Shown here: in pieces, positions 1 through 12,793 of the stretch
Position numbering within the stretch: the stretch's first letter is position 1
Layout: each line of letters begins with the position of its first letter
From: Dastarcus helophoroides
Taxonomy: Eukaryota; Arthropoda; Insecta; Coleoptera; Bothrideridae
Direction of reading: 5' to 3'
Assembly (NCBI GenBank): GCA_028583605.1
Contig: CM053331.1
Location: forward strand, 18,662,857 to 18,726,856
Length of the DNA: 64,000 nt
Made by a program: the position numbers and the translations under genes
The notes under the pieces: model-generated
The model's database searches: none
Seen by the model: the letters and a program-made list of their open reading frames with translations, nothing else
What the model was told of the DNA's origin: nothing

Positions 1-632
1 GGAGATTTAAATAAGTAATTTATCTTTTTATATCCATCAACGATGTCCAATTCTTTACAGACAAAGTTAGGAGTTTTAAATCCCTGAATATCTACTACAA
101 GGATCTTTAGATTGCGACTTTCAATAAACAACTAGATAGTTTATGCATCTACACTATATTTTTAACACCTTCAGAAAGTGGGGTATATTCCATTATTTTA
201 TCATGAATAATGATGCGATACTTCTTTGTATTGCCTGAAAATTCATCTTTGCTTTCAAATTCCAGTCTGAAATCAACAATCGATGATTCTAGAGCTTCGT
301 TTTATCTAGTACAATCAATCACAAAGAGTGCAGCGTCTTTGGAGTCTCTTTAACTTAACAGCGGACTTGCGTGTTGTTCACTAAAAAAATGTTGGCGAAA
401 TTCATAATAAGCTTGTTACGCTTCAGTGTCTTGAAGATTTAAAAAATTCATTCGCATCGGTTCATAAGGAAAACATTCTGAATTCAAGTGGATACTTCGT
501 TGCCGCCATCTTGTTCTACACGCTAGGCCCTTTCATTTAAAACACATGTCCCGCGCCTCTACTTCTTCGGCAACATGCCATCCGAAGCTGCTGTGACATC
601 ATCTGTGCTAGAACTCTCATGATATATCTACT
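1..632. mobile_element. Remnant of an internally deleted Polinton (right part and right terminus)
   Basis: Positions 1 to about 440 are a diverged copy, in the same orientation, of 28035-28475 in the Polinton further right. After a short junction, positions about 500-632 match the right terminal repeat at 36070-36203, including one GCCGCCATCTTG unit and the terminus CATGATATATCTACT. In the other copy these two parts are more than 7 kb apart, so this copy has lost most of its interior. The minus-strand capsid reading frame is broken by stops. The bases after the terminus are GAGATC (633-638), the expected place of the 6-bp target duplication; its partner lies outside the window. Confidence 0.8.
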
Positions 633-1361
633 GAGATCTAGGCTCTAAAATCATCAATAAAACAATAGTTTAATTAATAACTTCATAATCTCATGCATAC
701 AAGATATGACGCATTGTTGGCATCATTCTCGTCCTGTGAAGTCATGTGACAACTAGATCCACAACTATTCGTATTAAAGCAAAGCCTAATTGTTGCTTAA
801 AACTAAAATAGAAAAAATATACGATCTCCGCCATTTAATTTTTATGGAAAATAATATTCCGTGTTTGCCAATCCGAGCGTTTATAATGACAAATTCTATT
901 TACACTAATTTTTAATGTGGGGATATACTAAAATCATCTGCACTCAAAAATGATAATCATTCAGGCTTCCAGGCAAGATTCCAAGCGATGCTAAATATTA
1001 ATGATTTATTTTTAAACATCTCAAAAACTATTAATCGCAGACCCCTATTGTTTAATATTATTATAATCAGTATTTTTTTGAAATGCAAAAAATTTTAACT
1101 TTCAATCCAAAATCATTTAAAAAAAGTACAAATTTTAAGTGTCGGATTCAGTTTTCTTCCCAAAATCGAAATAAAGAGCATAACTTTGAAATCAAAGTTG
1201 TAGTTCTAAGATTTTTTTTCTTTTTTATTTAAGAATGAACTGGAAATTTCTACTAAGATCTCAATTTTGATGAAAACGAAGAAATTTTGAAACTGAAATG
1301 GAGATTTAGAGATTTGAATAGAAATGTCAATTAGGTGAGTTTTCGAGGGTAAATTTAATAT
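633..1361. other. AT-rich non-coding stretch
   Basis: No gene, terminal inverted repeat or tandem array was recognised. The tail (from about 1070) is made of low-complexity AAATTT-type sequence resembling 1740-1980 and 5700-6250, probably old decayed repeats. Confidence 0.4.
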
Positions 1362-1722
1362 TGTTACGGGCTTTATCGGTTCGAATTGATTACACTTATC
1401 GAATAATACCCACTTTACTAAACTAAACTTGGATCACCACAATTGGACAATTAACTCACTTATTATTGACTTCTACTAACTCACTAATTACACTGACTCT
1501 AACTGACTGACTTGAGGGAAAGCTGACCGCCTTTTATAGTTTTGGCCCCCGGCTTCTAGAATTTTCGGCAGATAAGGCTTATCGTTTGCCGAAATTTCTG
1601 GAACGCTTATCTGCCGTTTGTTTTGTTATCGCGGCCGCTTTCCCCTTATCAGAACCTTCTAGAAACTTTTTTTTATTTACTAAATTCTCCAATTCTATTC
1701 TAACTATTTACATTGCGTTACA
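1362..1722. repeat. Solo LTR (gypsy-type size and target)
   Basis: A 361-bp sequence starts TGTTACGGGC and ends GCGTTACA, flanked on both sides by ATAT (1358-1361 and 1723-1726). It shares most of its length with 11350-11692, and its 3' third with 16327-16440. TG...CA ends plus a 4-bp duplication of ATAT fit a solo LTR of a gypsy-class retrotransposon; 17.6/297-type elements are known to target such sites. No internal retroviral sequence is present. Confidence 0.65.
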
Positions 1723-4240
1723 ATATTCAGAACGAACACTTTTACGAAAAATATAGAAATTTTAAATTTGAAATAAAACTTCTCAGTTTTCTTATTTGAA
1801 CTGTGCAATTTAAAATCAAAATTGTAAGCTGTAAGGTTTTTAATTTAATAAAAAATATAAGTGTTAAGTTTAAACTGGAAATTTTTAAGTCTTTTTAAAA
1901 TTTCGATTTCAAAGTAAATCTTTTTGCCCCGACTTTGTTGCAGCTCAACTTTAAAAGGATTTCTGTCAATTTTACAAATTATGATTTTGTGGATGCTGTT
2001 TGTAAATTTGGATAACTAATTATAGTATATTGTTTTTCTGTTAATTTTTACGTAATACTTTAGACCCATTCGTTTTATCGTGCTTATCTAAACTAATTTT
2101 ATAAATGGGAAAATGTGTTGCGTTGTATTTATCAATGGGGCTCTGCCGTGCTATCTTATAATAATCTTCCTACTCAGGATTACTTTTTGCTTAAAATGGA
2201 GATCTGTTGTTTTTGGCTGAGCAACTAGCAGAAATAAAACAATATTTAATAGAAGCGCTGTTGTCGATATTATATCTAAAACAAAACAAATCGATGGTTT
2301 AGTTTGACAAACCATGAAATTGCATACACTGTTTGTAACTTTGGATAGTTGATTACATAAAGTTATATTTCTGTTACCTAATTTTTACCTTTGCACATGT
2401 AATGCTAAAGAAGCTATCTTAGCTAACCATTGATGCACCAATGCACAATCTAAATCTCTGGATATAGAAATCTAAACTTGTAAAGTAGGAGTGTATTAAG
2501 GACTGTACCGGTAAATGGGCCTCGACGGAGTCAAAGTTCACATTTTCCAGGAAAACAGTCATCTAAGTCTACGCGGACGAAATCGCTGGTAACAGCTAGT
2601 ACAATTTTAAATTATGTATACCTAATGGACATGTGAATTAATTTTTTAAAATTTATCACCACTTCGATGGTTTAAAATTCAAATTTTGTTCTTTGACTTT
2701 CTCTACAATTTTTTGAGCGCAACTTTGTGAATGTAAAGTTTTTTCTTTTAATAGGCAGAAAGCAATAGCGATGTAGTGCCCATTTTTCAATGTATGAATG
2801 GAAAAAATTGTTTAAAAAAGAGTGCCGTATGAAAAGGCTTCATTGGTGAAAATAGTACAATTAGACAAAAAAATTATCCTTATCAATTTTATTTAACATT
2901 TTTATTGTTTGTTGACAATTATTCTAAAACAGTTTTTGAAATATGACTACGTGATATCTTAATTTGTTTAAAACGTCACCTCATGAAATGACAAAAAATA
3001 GGTTAAATTATTTCACATAGAATAGGAAAAAATGAAAAATAGAAGACCAAAATTACATATGAAAAATTTTTTTTATTTTTGATAAATTATGAAAATATAA
3101 AAATATAAAAAGGTTGTAGCACTGGACATCGATGTCTTGCTCTCATTTGAACTCGTTAGCAGTGCATAACATGGAAAAGGAACAATGAGGAAGAAATACT
3201 TAAAAATAAAAAATTTAAATATATGCAAAATTTTTTTTAACATAAATAGATGTTTCATCAATAATTTAAGGTGGTAACAATTTAAATATTTGAAGCCCGA
3301 TTCACAAGAAACAACTCCTCCGAGGGCTAATACCCCTTCCGGCATTGAACTACACTTGTGGGTCGAACTTACATGCTCTTGGTGATTACTGTTCCTAACA
3401 GCTGAAATTTCTTCAGCTTAGTAGTTAGAAGCACTCACCATGAAGAATAAAATTAAATTAGTGAGACAAGAAAAAAACTATTAAATGCTATTTTGAATTG
3501 TTAATTAGCACAACATTTTCATTTTGGTTAGTTACCCAACTTTTTTCATCTGAGGTACTATGAATATTTTCCAATCATCTTGGCAGTATCGGAAATTGTT
3601 TTTGATGAATATTATAAATGGTCCTATTAATGTTGGAAATGTCCAAACATTGTAACAAATTATTTTCCTCCGTAGGTAATTTCTTGAGGATGGTACGACC
3701 TAATTTAAAAGGAACCATAAAACTGTCGTCTGCTCCTTTTTGTTGCAAAAAACCTGAAGTACCTAAATGTTTTTGATTTTTTTTATCTGCAGCATGTTTA
3801 TGGATCCCTCTTCTCTGGATATTGCTATATTTTCATAAATGGTCATAATATTTTACCAGTGCAATTTTTCAAAGTATACACTCACTTTTCTTTACTCTTA
3901 GATTTTAGAACTTCTTATAATATTTGTAATTGTCCACAAGTTATAACTATTTTCCGCGTACTTTCAAATTTATATTTAATTAATCAACAATGAACAGATG
4001 AAATGATCAATATAGGGACCATTTTCGTTTATTAGCAGGAAAGCAATTATATTTTCAGATATTTCTAGCAAAATGCACCGTTTCTAAGACATGTAATTAG
4101 TAAATCTCCTTGTCATCAGCCCCCTGCCAGCAACCAGACCCGCCGCAATTTAGATGTTTGGAATAACTATCTATATTTATCCGCCGCAATTTACATCTCC
4201 CTATTGAATTATAGGTTATTTATTTATCCTCTTTTTTAAG

Positions 4241-4243
<3 letters not shown>
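1723..4243. other. AT-rich non-coding stretch
   Basis: No gene was recognised. A weak direct repeat is visible: the CTGTTTGTAA-TTTGGATA segment near 1996 recurs near 2329, a period of about 330 bp. The open frame 3073-3345 on the minus strand is low-complexity and matches nothing I know. Confidence 0.4.

Positions 4244-4289
<46 letters not shown>
4244..4289. repeat. (TA)n microsatellite
   Basis: About 46 bp of uninterrupted TA dinucleotides. Confidence 0.97.
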
Positions 4290-4292
<3 letters not shown>

Positions 4293-4694
4293 CATCTCGC
4301 TATCTATCGGTCATCTTACATATAACCCGGAATTAACTCATCTACCAGAAGGAGTGCATATATATTAAATTTTAATGCGTATACTGGATTATTATGGTAC
4401 TCTTAATACGAATCACACAAAAAATTGAGCAAAAATTTTTTGAAATTTCATCGAAGCTGATATCTCTATATCCTCCGACGAAAACGGCATCTTTCGGTCA
4501 TCTGGAGTATATTCTTCAGTTAAAGTAACAGCTTTCGGTCATCCTGTATATTTTGGCGGGATCTATGTTGCAGTGGATCAGTCATCCGGCTTTGTTGCCA
4601 ATTTTAAGTTGAAGCTATTGCCAGGTGCACGCGTGTTGAAGTGGGGGACGGGGAAGCCGTGATTCATTTATCCCATACAATCTCGCGGACCGCA

Positions 4695-4885
4695 TTACTT
4701 TCGCGTTGCGGTCTATTTCTTAGGTATCGGCATGTTTTGAAAACGCTAATTGTTCCGTATTTGCGTGCGTATAAACTCTCCGCGCACTCGCATCGCACTA
4801 TTTTTGCGTCGCGTCTATTTTTTAGGCATCGGTATGTTTTGAAATCGTTTATTGTCCGTTATTTGCATGCATGAAAACTCTCCGG
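4695..4885 (+). repeat. Two-copy tandem repeat, period about 104 bp
   Basis: A unit beginning near TTCGCGTTGCGGTCTATTT (4697) is repeated near TTTGCGTCGCGTCTATTTTT (4802). Both copies continue with TATCGG/CATCGG, ATGTTTTGAAA and AAACTCTCCG. The segment is GC-richer than its surroundings and stays open in one frame (4641-4874), but the protein is the repeat itself and is not recognisable. Confidence 0.7.
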
Positions 4886-6575
4886 GTACTCGGTTACTAA
4901 CGTATTTATTTACCTTAATTTGGAAGGATGGAATGAATTATTTATTGGTTTTTCAATATTAGTTGAATACTGTACATGCAAAATTTGATCTGAATTTTGA
5001 AAACATCCAAACGTTTAATTTCTAAGGATATTGAATCTGATTAGGATGAACTTCTATTCCCGTCTTTAAGTAAAACGATAGTTATAACGGTCAGTGATTC
5101 TGAAATTAGTAATCCTAACATAAAATAATTATAAAAATTAATGTAATGTAGAAGAAAAATTTGGATTTCTCGCAAAATGTTTTTAGAGTGGTTAATAAAT
5201 TGTGTACTTTTTCCTAAATTTTTGTTTTTTATTTTAGTCCAGTACATGCAATTGATATTTCAAATGAAAATAATAAATAAACATGTTTTACAATTTGTAA
5301 AAGAAAATTATAAAAACTCCCAGCGTTGGCAGATTAATTTGTGGACAGTAGTTGATAACATTATGTTTATGCTTTTTTAGGTTTTTTAGCACATTGTTAT
5401 GTTCCATATACAATGTACAATACGTTAATACACTAGAATAAAGCAGGAGAAATTTGTTGTAAAAAAGTTATTTCCTTTGTTTTTCATTTATAACAAAAAA
5501 GGGCAGTGAAAAAATTATGATCATTAGAAAATTGATAGTTTAAACCTTTATATGTAAATAACTATTTAATATTTCGCTGTTCTATAAATTTACCCTTCAT
5601 GGTTTTTTCATATGAATTTTCGGTGTTACAAGGGACTTAAATGAAATTTTACCAAGTCAATATTATGAACAGCAATTTCTTCCATTCAGTTTTTAAATAT
5701 AATTTACTAATAAAAAAAGTTAGATTTTTAACTTTGCAATTTGTAATTTGGAATCGATTTGGAAAAAGATTAGATAATCAAATTTGATCTTTTTTGAAAA
5801 TGTAACTTTCGAGGATAAGTTTGAAATTAAATAAAAAGCAAGTTTCGAGATGATTGAAATTGCAAAAAAAGCAAAACCAAGGCTTCTATAAATGTAAAAG
5901 TTTTATATAACAGCAATATATCTTAAAATTCAAAGATTAAAGAAAAATGTATAAATTTGAAATCAAAATTAAGGAAACGTTTGAATTTCAAGTTCATCTT
6001 TGAAATTATGTTTTAATGTGTACATGGGAAAAGGAGACACAACATTTTAAATTTAAAATTAAAACATTATAAAAGCAGTAAAAATAATTGAAATTTCTGA
6101 ATGAAATTAAAACAAACAAAAAAAACAATAAATATTTCTCTCGAGTTTTTCAAGAAGTAATAATCTTTCGAGGAAAATTTTTAAGCCAATTATTTGTTAT
6201 TACTTTTGGAATTATTTTACATGAATTTTGAGATTTCTAAGCGTAGAAAATATCTTGATTTAAGATGTAGATCGAATTATGTAAAATTATAGAATCGAAG
6301 ATTTTTCTAACTGAATTTAGTCCGTAGCAAATACGCTTTTTTATAGTTTGTCATTATAATTTTAAATTATTATAACCTACTAAATTACTACACAATATTA
6401 AATTGCATATCCTGAAAACTTTTACTTCTACATTATATTATTACCAATTTATTAAAAGTCAGCTTCTTAAATTACATTCAATTCTAATCAAAATGCAGAG
6501 GAAATTATAATATTTTGAAAAAACCGCATTTCAGAGATTTTTTGCAAATAAAAATTGTCAACTTACTAAAGAATA
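4886..6575. other. AT-rich non-coding stretch
   Basis: Nothing gene-like was recognised. Overlapping short frames at 5041-5380 on both strands have no recognisable motif. The stretch 5700-6250 is simple AAATTTGAAATT-like sequence. Confidence 0.4.
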
Positions 6576-6579
6576 CAGC

Positions 6580-6925
6580 AAAAAGCCCTCTAGAAGCTCA
6601 AATATGAAACATCCAAATTTAAATTAATGGAAAAAGCAGTAAATGATGCAGTGAGTAGATTTTTTTTTTCAATATTTAACTGTATTCTAATAGATGACAG
6701 TCGTAGAATAATGTTAGTTATATTTTTATGTTGGACATTTAAATGCAGCCAAAAATTCAAACATATTCGCCGCCCTCTAGATGCTAAAATATAAAATATT
6801 GAATTAACGGAAAAAGCAGTAAAAGATGCCTTAAATAGATTTATTTTTTAATGTTTAGCTATATTCTAAAAGATGACACCACCAGGTTTTAAACATATTT
6901 AAATGTAGTCAAAAATGCAAATGTA
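6580..6925. repeat. Two-copy tandem duplication, period about 185 bp
   Basis: The first copy starts near AAAAAGCCCTCTAGAAGCTC (6579); the second near CGCCGCCCTCTAGATGCT (6768). Both then run through GGAAAAAGCAGTAAA-GATGC, TTTAACTGTATTCTAA / TTTAGCTATATTCTAA and TTTAAATG. The copies are clearly diverged, so the duplication is old. Confidence 0.65.
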
Positions 6926-8609
6926 TTCACTAAATTTAAATTTGGCGCCATTAGCAGGAGAGACGAACTTCGCACATTAACCATTTTTCCGATATGTTGC
7001 AATGCGAAAATGATTCTTATTGCCGCTATTCGTAAGGGTCAATCCGTAGCTGTAATTGGAGTCAATATAAATACCATAAAAGCACAAAACTGTGTACATT
7101 GAAGACATTTAAAAGAGAGATTTAGAAGTGTTTAGAAAATTTGTTTACCTAGGAGATTTGAAAGAGTTTTATTTTAAAAAAAGCTACTGAATTGCCCATT
7201 TTAAACTGTGTAACTTGAACCCTATAAAACCGATTTTGTTTAGTTTTATTAATATTCACCAAGCAGCCTTTGATAATAGAAATTATAAACACAGCGACTA
7301 CTTATAAATAAATTCATTAGTTCATAAAAATATTTGGTAGTATTGTACACGGCTTATTTGCATGTTTCTGTGGAGGCGGTACATTTTAATGAATCAACAA
7401 TTATAATTTATTTATTATTTAAATTTCCCTCCAATTAGTTGTTAGTTATGTCAGCGTCATTGCATATGGAAAGCGCCAAATACCGCGACGCATTCCAAAA
7501 GATTATTGGTTGTAATCCATCACATGATCTGTTGGATTTCTATTGGGTGAATAAATATCGCGGATGATCTCGGTCTCTGGATGATCTATCTACTGTAACT
7601 TCTAACTTGCATTATACGGAGGATTACCTATCCTGCTTAAAATAGTTGTTAAAAATAGTCCATATATAACTTCAGCTTTTGCAATTGTTTATGTGCAGAT
7701 TTGAAACTTTTTCTACAAGATATTCTGCATTAAATGGGCCCTCGCCCATATTTTTATTTGCTATTGCATGTATCACGTTCCTAAACTTGATCACTAGACT
7801 TTATTACACTAGCAGAAAGTTTTGCAAAGTTAATGTAAGACGCAAATTTCATGTTTTAAAATACGCGCGCTTGTCATCTTATGTATCTAACCAATAGAAA
7901 TTCGCAAACAACCTGACAAATTCTGACCAATAACTTTTTGAAATGCGTGGAAGCATTTGACGCTTCATTTAAATATTTTTTCCTGTACATTCATTACCAA
8001 CAATTTGTGAACAATACTTCGTATTATTTACTGTCTCTTATTTAATTCAACATTAGCCGAATTTCCAATTTTCTGTTAATTAATATTGATTGTGATTGTT
8101 CAATATTTATAATATTGATCAATCAAATTGATAACCAAGGACCAGTCCGTTTCACCAAGATTCTTATGATGAAAAGCTTTACTAAAATATTTAACAACAA
8201 GTATACCAAAGCAAAGTTATAGAAATTTCATTGAAAAATTTAATATTAATAATATAACACGGAAAGTGGAATAATTTATTACTCTTATTGGATTTAATAC
8301 TAATAAGCCTCTTATTAGTAGAGGAAATTTACATTTGATTTGAACGTATGGTGTTCATTTCAACAAGTCTCAGTAAGTGTAGGATTGCTCAAAACCAGGA
8401 CAGAACACAAATTCGGTTTTAATTTCTGTCAAAAATTTTGGTCGGTCTCTTTTTATATTACACGGAATGGTAATCCATAAGTGCGAAAAATATCGGATAG
8501 CAATTCTATATCATACATTGGCCCAAGTTCTCCCTACAAAGTTTATTCGGAAATATACCGCGCTCATTTAAAAGAATTAAAATTTTTAGTAAGTTAACCC
8601 TAGAAGTAT
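6926..8609. other. Non-coding stretch with one stray minisatellite unit
   Basis: No gene was recognised. An isolated unit of the minisatellite described at 8610-9165 lies at about 7558-7650 (GGATGATCTATCTACTGTAA, then GGATTACCTATCCTGC). Confidence 0.45.
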
Positions 8610-9162
8610 AATCAACATCACGGATGATCTATTCAGCGTAACATGTAACTTGCAATATACTCAGGATTTCTCGGTTAGCAACAGCGAAGTTTTTAATAAG
8701 TTTGCCTCTACTAATAGCATGGATGATCTATTTACTGTAGCTTCTAACTTGCAATATACCGAAGATTACCTATCCTGCCTAAAATATTTGATAAAGATGG
8801 CCGATATACAACTTCAATGTTGCCGGATACATGGATGATCTATCCAGCGCAGCACCTTCAACTGCAGTATACACAGGATGACCTATTCTGCTTAATTTGG
8901 CGGGAGAATATACGCCGATATACGCCGCGCGACGCCAGCGCAGAAACATGCAGTGACAGACGCCCAAACTAAGATATACGAAAATACATAAAATCCGCAG
9001 GATAGGTCCTCCCTCTCAAACTTTGTCAGAATGTGTTTCGAGACATTCTGATTCGATTTACACTAAAAACCTTTAGGTCCTCCATATACGGAGGACCTAC
9101 TAACCTGGAGGACCTATTAAATGTAAATGGCCTTTGAGAGGGAGACCGAACCTGCGCAGGAT

Positions 9163-9165
<3 letters not shown>
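8610..9165. repeat. GGATGATCTAT minisatellite
   Basis: Diverged repeat units of roughly 105-120 bp contain GGATGATCTAT, AACTTGCAATATAC and GGATTACCTATCCTGC. Units start near 8621, 8722 and 8833. Shorter relics with GGAGGACCTA follow to 9165. One frame across the first two units encodes a repeated peptide (DDLF-V--NLQYT-D). Confidence 0.7.

Positions 9166-9166
<1 letters not shown>

Positions 9167-9206
<40 letters not shown>
9167..9206. repeat. (TA)n microsatellite
   Basis: About 40 bp of uninterrupted AT/TA dinucleotides. Confidence 0.97.
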
Positions 9207-9208
<2 letters not shown>

Positions 9209-9445
9209 GTAAATGAAAAAAATTATCCGAAGGATATTCCTTTTTTGATTTATCTTTGAACTGCTTTGCGTAAGTGACAAATGGCTCTATAAAGAAAAAG
9301 TGCTCCAATTAAACACTTAGTTTAGAATAATTGTGTAATTGTAGATGTTGAAAAACATTTTGTAGTAGTACATTGTGTTTGTTTCAACTAAACGCAAAGC
9401 AAAAAAACCTTATGTTAGGCAGCATCATATTCCACATTCGCCGTT

Positions 9446-9449
9446 AATA

Positions 9450-9525
<76 letters not shown>

Positions 9526-9535
9526 CAATAATAAT
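9446..9535. repeat. (TAA)n microsatellite
   Basis: About 90 bp of AAT triplets with few interruptions. The apparent poly-Asn or poly-Tyr frames across it are artefacts of the repeat. Confidence 0.97.
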
Positions 9536-10337
9536 GATAATAAAAACAAATCTACCAGGCACTCTCTTTTAAAAGTGTGATTGTAAAATCTAGTGTAAAT
9601 ATTTTCATTAGAACTATGCATAAATTAAGTATTTCCAATTTTCGTAATTCTTTTAATGCAAAAATATAGGGAGGAAAAACCACTTAAAAATATGCTATCC
9701 AAAAACACGTTGTTTGTACTTTCTATCGTCAAAATAATATTCTGCATTATTTTTTTTTCTCCTTAAAATAGGTAATATTAAAGCATTGTTTTAAAATGCC
9801 CATCTTTATAAAAAATAAAGACTTTGGCTACGTTCACGCTAATGGCAAAAGAAATAGCCTTTTACCGAATGATGTAATTTGGACATTGTCTATTTACGTA
9901 GAGAAAAGCTTTTTGAATTACGAGTATTTATTGCCATGAAAACGCAAAAATTTAACAGTAGAGAATATTGACAAATATTTAATTTGTAGTTGGGAAAAAG
10001 TAATATTCAAAATTGTCAATAAATGTTATTTTTGTGTTAATTGAGATTTTCACCTTTTAATGCCTTTTTTTACAGTATTTTGCCCTTTCGCTGCTTTTTT
10101 TAATTGTTTGTTTTTGCCTAATTTAACATTTTGCTCACTTTTTTACTCTATTTGATTGTGCCTAAAATCCTGTCTCTAGTCATGACATAGCAAGTAAATA
10201 AATAACAACAAAAAAAAAAAACTAGAACATGCATCGGCGGTGAATTATGAAAAGTGAAACCCGGTCCAATAATATCTTATAATTGTTCAAACATGGTGTA
10301 ATTTTTAATATTTATTATTATATTTATCGCTAATATA
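9536..10337. other. AT-rich non-coding stretch
   Basis: No gene, tandem repeat or terminal inverted repeat was recognised. Confidence 0.4.
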
Positions 10338-11075
10338 CAGGGTGTCCTTAAATTTCACCTACAATGCTTGGTAGTAGATTCAGGACAATAAATAAATACG
10401 ATTCACGGAAAAATAGTTTCATAAAATTTCTTACGGGTAGCCATTTTTGAAATGTATGTAAAACGAATATAGGTACTCTGTTTAAATTATAATTTGTCGA
10501 GTCAATTTTTCATTAAAAAATCACAAATTATTGAAGTACAAACATTAATTTTAAATTGTTTTAAATTGACGATAAAACTAAATTAGTTTTTATGGCAAAC
10601 TGAATGAAACGTTTTAATTCAGTTAAACTCACTACAGAAATCGACACAAACAGAACACAAATAGTCATTTTTCTGAGAAATGGTTATGCACAACCTATTT
10701 TATCAAGAAACAAAATTTGTTTGGAATAACTTGTATTTTTTTGGCCCTGTCTATTTTACAAAAATGGAAAAATGGAAAAAGTTCTGATCAGTAAAATAGG
10801 GAGGTGGTCGGAGAAAACTACCACCCAGTATATTGCTTTCTCTAAGATTCTGAAGAAAGATAAACAGTCTAAGAATATGCTTCCTGTCAAATTATGACAC
10901 GGTCGTCAAAGAGGCTCTCGAGTTATAATTAAAATTAATTATTTAAGGACAATTTTGATAGCTTATAACTCGGAAACTAAAAACTATTCATTAAACTTTT
11001 TTTCGTAAATAGTATTTATTTATTTATTTATTGTCCTACTCTCAAGCGTTGTCGATGAAATTTGCGGACATCCTG
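10338..11075. mobile_element. TA-flanked MITE (CAGGGTGTCC termini)
   Basis: A 738-bp element has CAGGGTGTCCTTAAATTTCA at the left. The right end, read inverted, begins CAGGATGTCCGCAAATTTCA. It is flanked by TA on both sides (10336-10337, 11076-11077). The inverted repeats extend about 75 bp through GGACAATAAATAAATA. There is no coding capacity. TA duplication and such ends suit a non-autonomous Tc1/mariner-type element. Confidence 0.8.
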
Positions 11076-11349
11076 TATATTTTATAAGTTATAAATATCG
11101 AAGGATTCCACAAAGTAAGGGTTAAAAATATCAACTGTTTAAAGATCTTTCAACTAGGCCATGATTAACAAAAATTCGGAACGTTGCAGAGAATTGAAAT
11201 TAATATAATTAGCACTTATTTGAGACTTGAAAATTTTGCTTCATTTTAAATAACTTGCGAAATTTCTATTTCAGACCATTAATGCAAAATATTTTAGAGG
11301 AATTTTTTTTTTGTGTAACGATGTAACATGTCGGATTATCTGATAATAT

Positions 11350-11692
11350 TGTTGCGTGCTATCGGTTCGAATGATTATTAATACTTGTTGAATAGTACTC
11401 ACTTTATTTCCAAACTAAACTCGGAACACCACAACTGAATAATTAACTTACTTATTACCTTCTAACTCTTAACTCACTAACTACACTAACTGACTGACTA
11501 ACTATGAGGGAAAAGTGACCGCCTTATATAGGTCCCAGTCCGGGTTCTAGAAAAATTTGGCAGATAAGGCTTATCGTGTGCCAAAATTTCTGGAGCGCTT
11601 ACCTGTCATTTGATTTATTATCGCAGCCGCTTCCCCTTGTCAAATTTTCTACAAAATTCCCTAACTAAATTTTACAACTACATTTCGTTATA
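11350..11692. repeat. Solo LTR, second copy
   Basis: A 343-bp relative of 1362-1722 starts TGTTGCGTGCTATCGGTTCG and is flanked by ATAT at 11346-11349 and 11693-11696. It shares CTAACTGACTGACT, GGCAGATAAGGCTTATCG and the C-rich GCCGCTTCCCCTT block with the first copy. It ends 51 bp before the acceptor of the exon at 11744. Confidence 0.68.
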
Positions 11693-11743
11693 ATATGCAG
11701 CCTTTTATATCAAATCTATTTAAAAGTTTGCATCTCTTTTTAG

Positions 11744-11960
11744 GGTTCAAGAAATCGACGGATCTTATTTTGAAAGCTTCACTGCTTTGGCATGGAAACA
11801 AGAAAATCAGCGCCAATGTATTTTGAAAGCTGCAGAAGTCTCGGCGTCGGAGCCTCCTCCAAAGGAATCCGAGCTCGGCATTACTGCTATAGATTATTCA
11901 GCTCCCCAGAGCGAAAAAGATAAGCTTTACGTGGAAATGCTTTACACAATTGCTAACACA
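11744..11960 (+). CDS. Unc-13-4B: Unc-13-4B exon (N-terminal region before C2)
   Basis: The acceptor AG lies at 11742-11743 after a T-rich tract; the donor GTGAGT lies at 11961-11966. After one base that completes a codon from an unseen upstream exon, the frame reads VQEIDGSYFESFTALAWKQE and continues to ...LYVEMLYTIANT. The aromatic-rich FESFTALAWKQEN segment and the following acidic linker resemble the region just N-terminal to the C2 domain in the Munc13-4/BAIAP3 family. The exon is 217 nt and ends in phase 0, matching the next exon. A solo LTR ends 51 bp before the acceptor base pair, so part of the 3' splice-site neighbourhood is transposon sequence. Exons further 5' were not found between 633 and 11743. 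Confidence 0.85.
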
Positions 11961-12793
11961 GTGAGTTGAAAAGATTAAAATTCCTAAGCTTATAAATGAA
12001 ATGGAAAGTAACTGACATTCGATTTGATTTTGGAAACATTGTCTTTATTTTAATGTTTCTAATTTAATGTTAAAAATAATAATTGGCCGCAACAAGTAAA
12101 ATATTTTTTTTTACTCTATTAAATATTAATTTATAAATTGAAAATAAATAAATTATGCCCAAAAAAATGTTTTTAATGGGCCTTTGGTTAATTAAATCAA
12201 ATTATTTGCTTTTCTGAAGATCCTATGGCAATTATACTTATTAAAATTATAACCTTCCGACATTTTTAATTGTTACAATCTATCAGTTATCGTATCCAAA
12301 CTCTCAAAAATATATTTTTCTTAAATTTAAAAACACAACGCACAGCACAAATTTCTATTTCTCTGGATCTAGCTTCAGATGATATTATAAAATCATCAGA
12401 CCTTTCAGATTTTTATATTCATATTATTAATTTTTTTTATTATTGAATAGAAAAAAATAATGTTTATGCGGTCATTCGAAAAGTATTTCTTATCCACAAT
12501 ATAGTAATCGAAGTCCATATCTACGGTCGTTACCAAGAAATTTGTCCCAATCCGAGATATTTCTTTATCAATTTATGTTTGCATTTGGGATATAGTGTGC
12601 TGCATCTCTTGTTGGGCCTGATTAAACTTATTTTTAGTAACTAAATTCTTGAAAAGCTGACGATTAGGATTATCAAGAATTTGAATATTCATGTCTCTAT
12701 CAAACAAAGGTACAACAGATTTCTATGGTACTTCCTTAATTTGGATTGTAGTGACTTTCATCTCTTTGAATATACCAGCTAATTAACAATGTA
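11961..12793. other. Intronic stretch, no feature recognised
   Basis: AT-rich intron sequence between the exon ending at 11960 and the MITE at 12794. No coding or repeat structure was recognised. Confidence 0.4.

Noticed and set aside
9375..9621. Frames with long Asn or Tyr runs
   Set aside because: They are the TAA microsatellite read in two frames.
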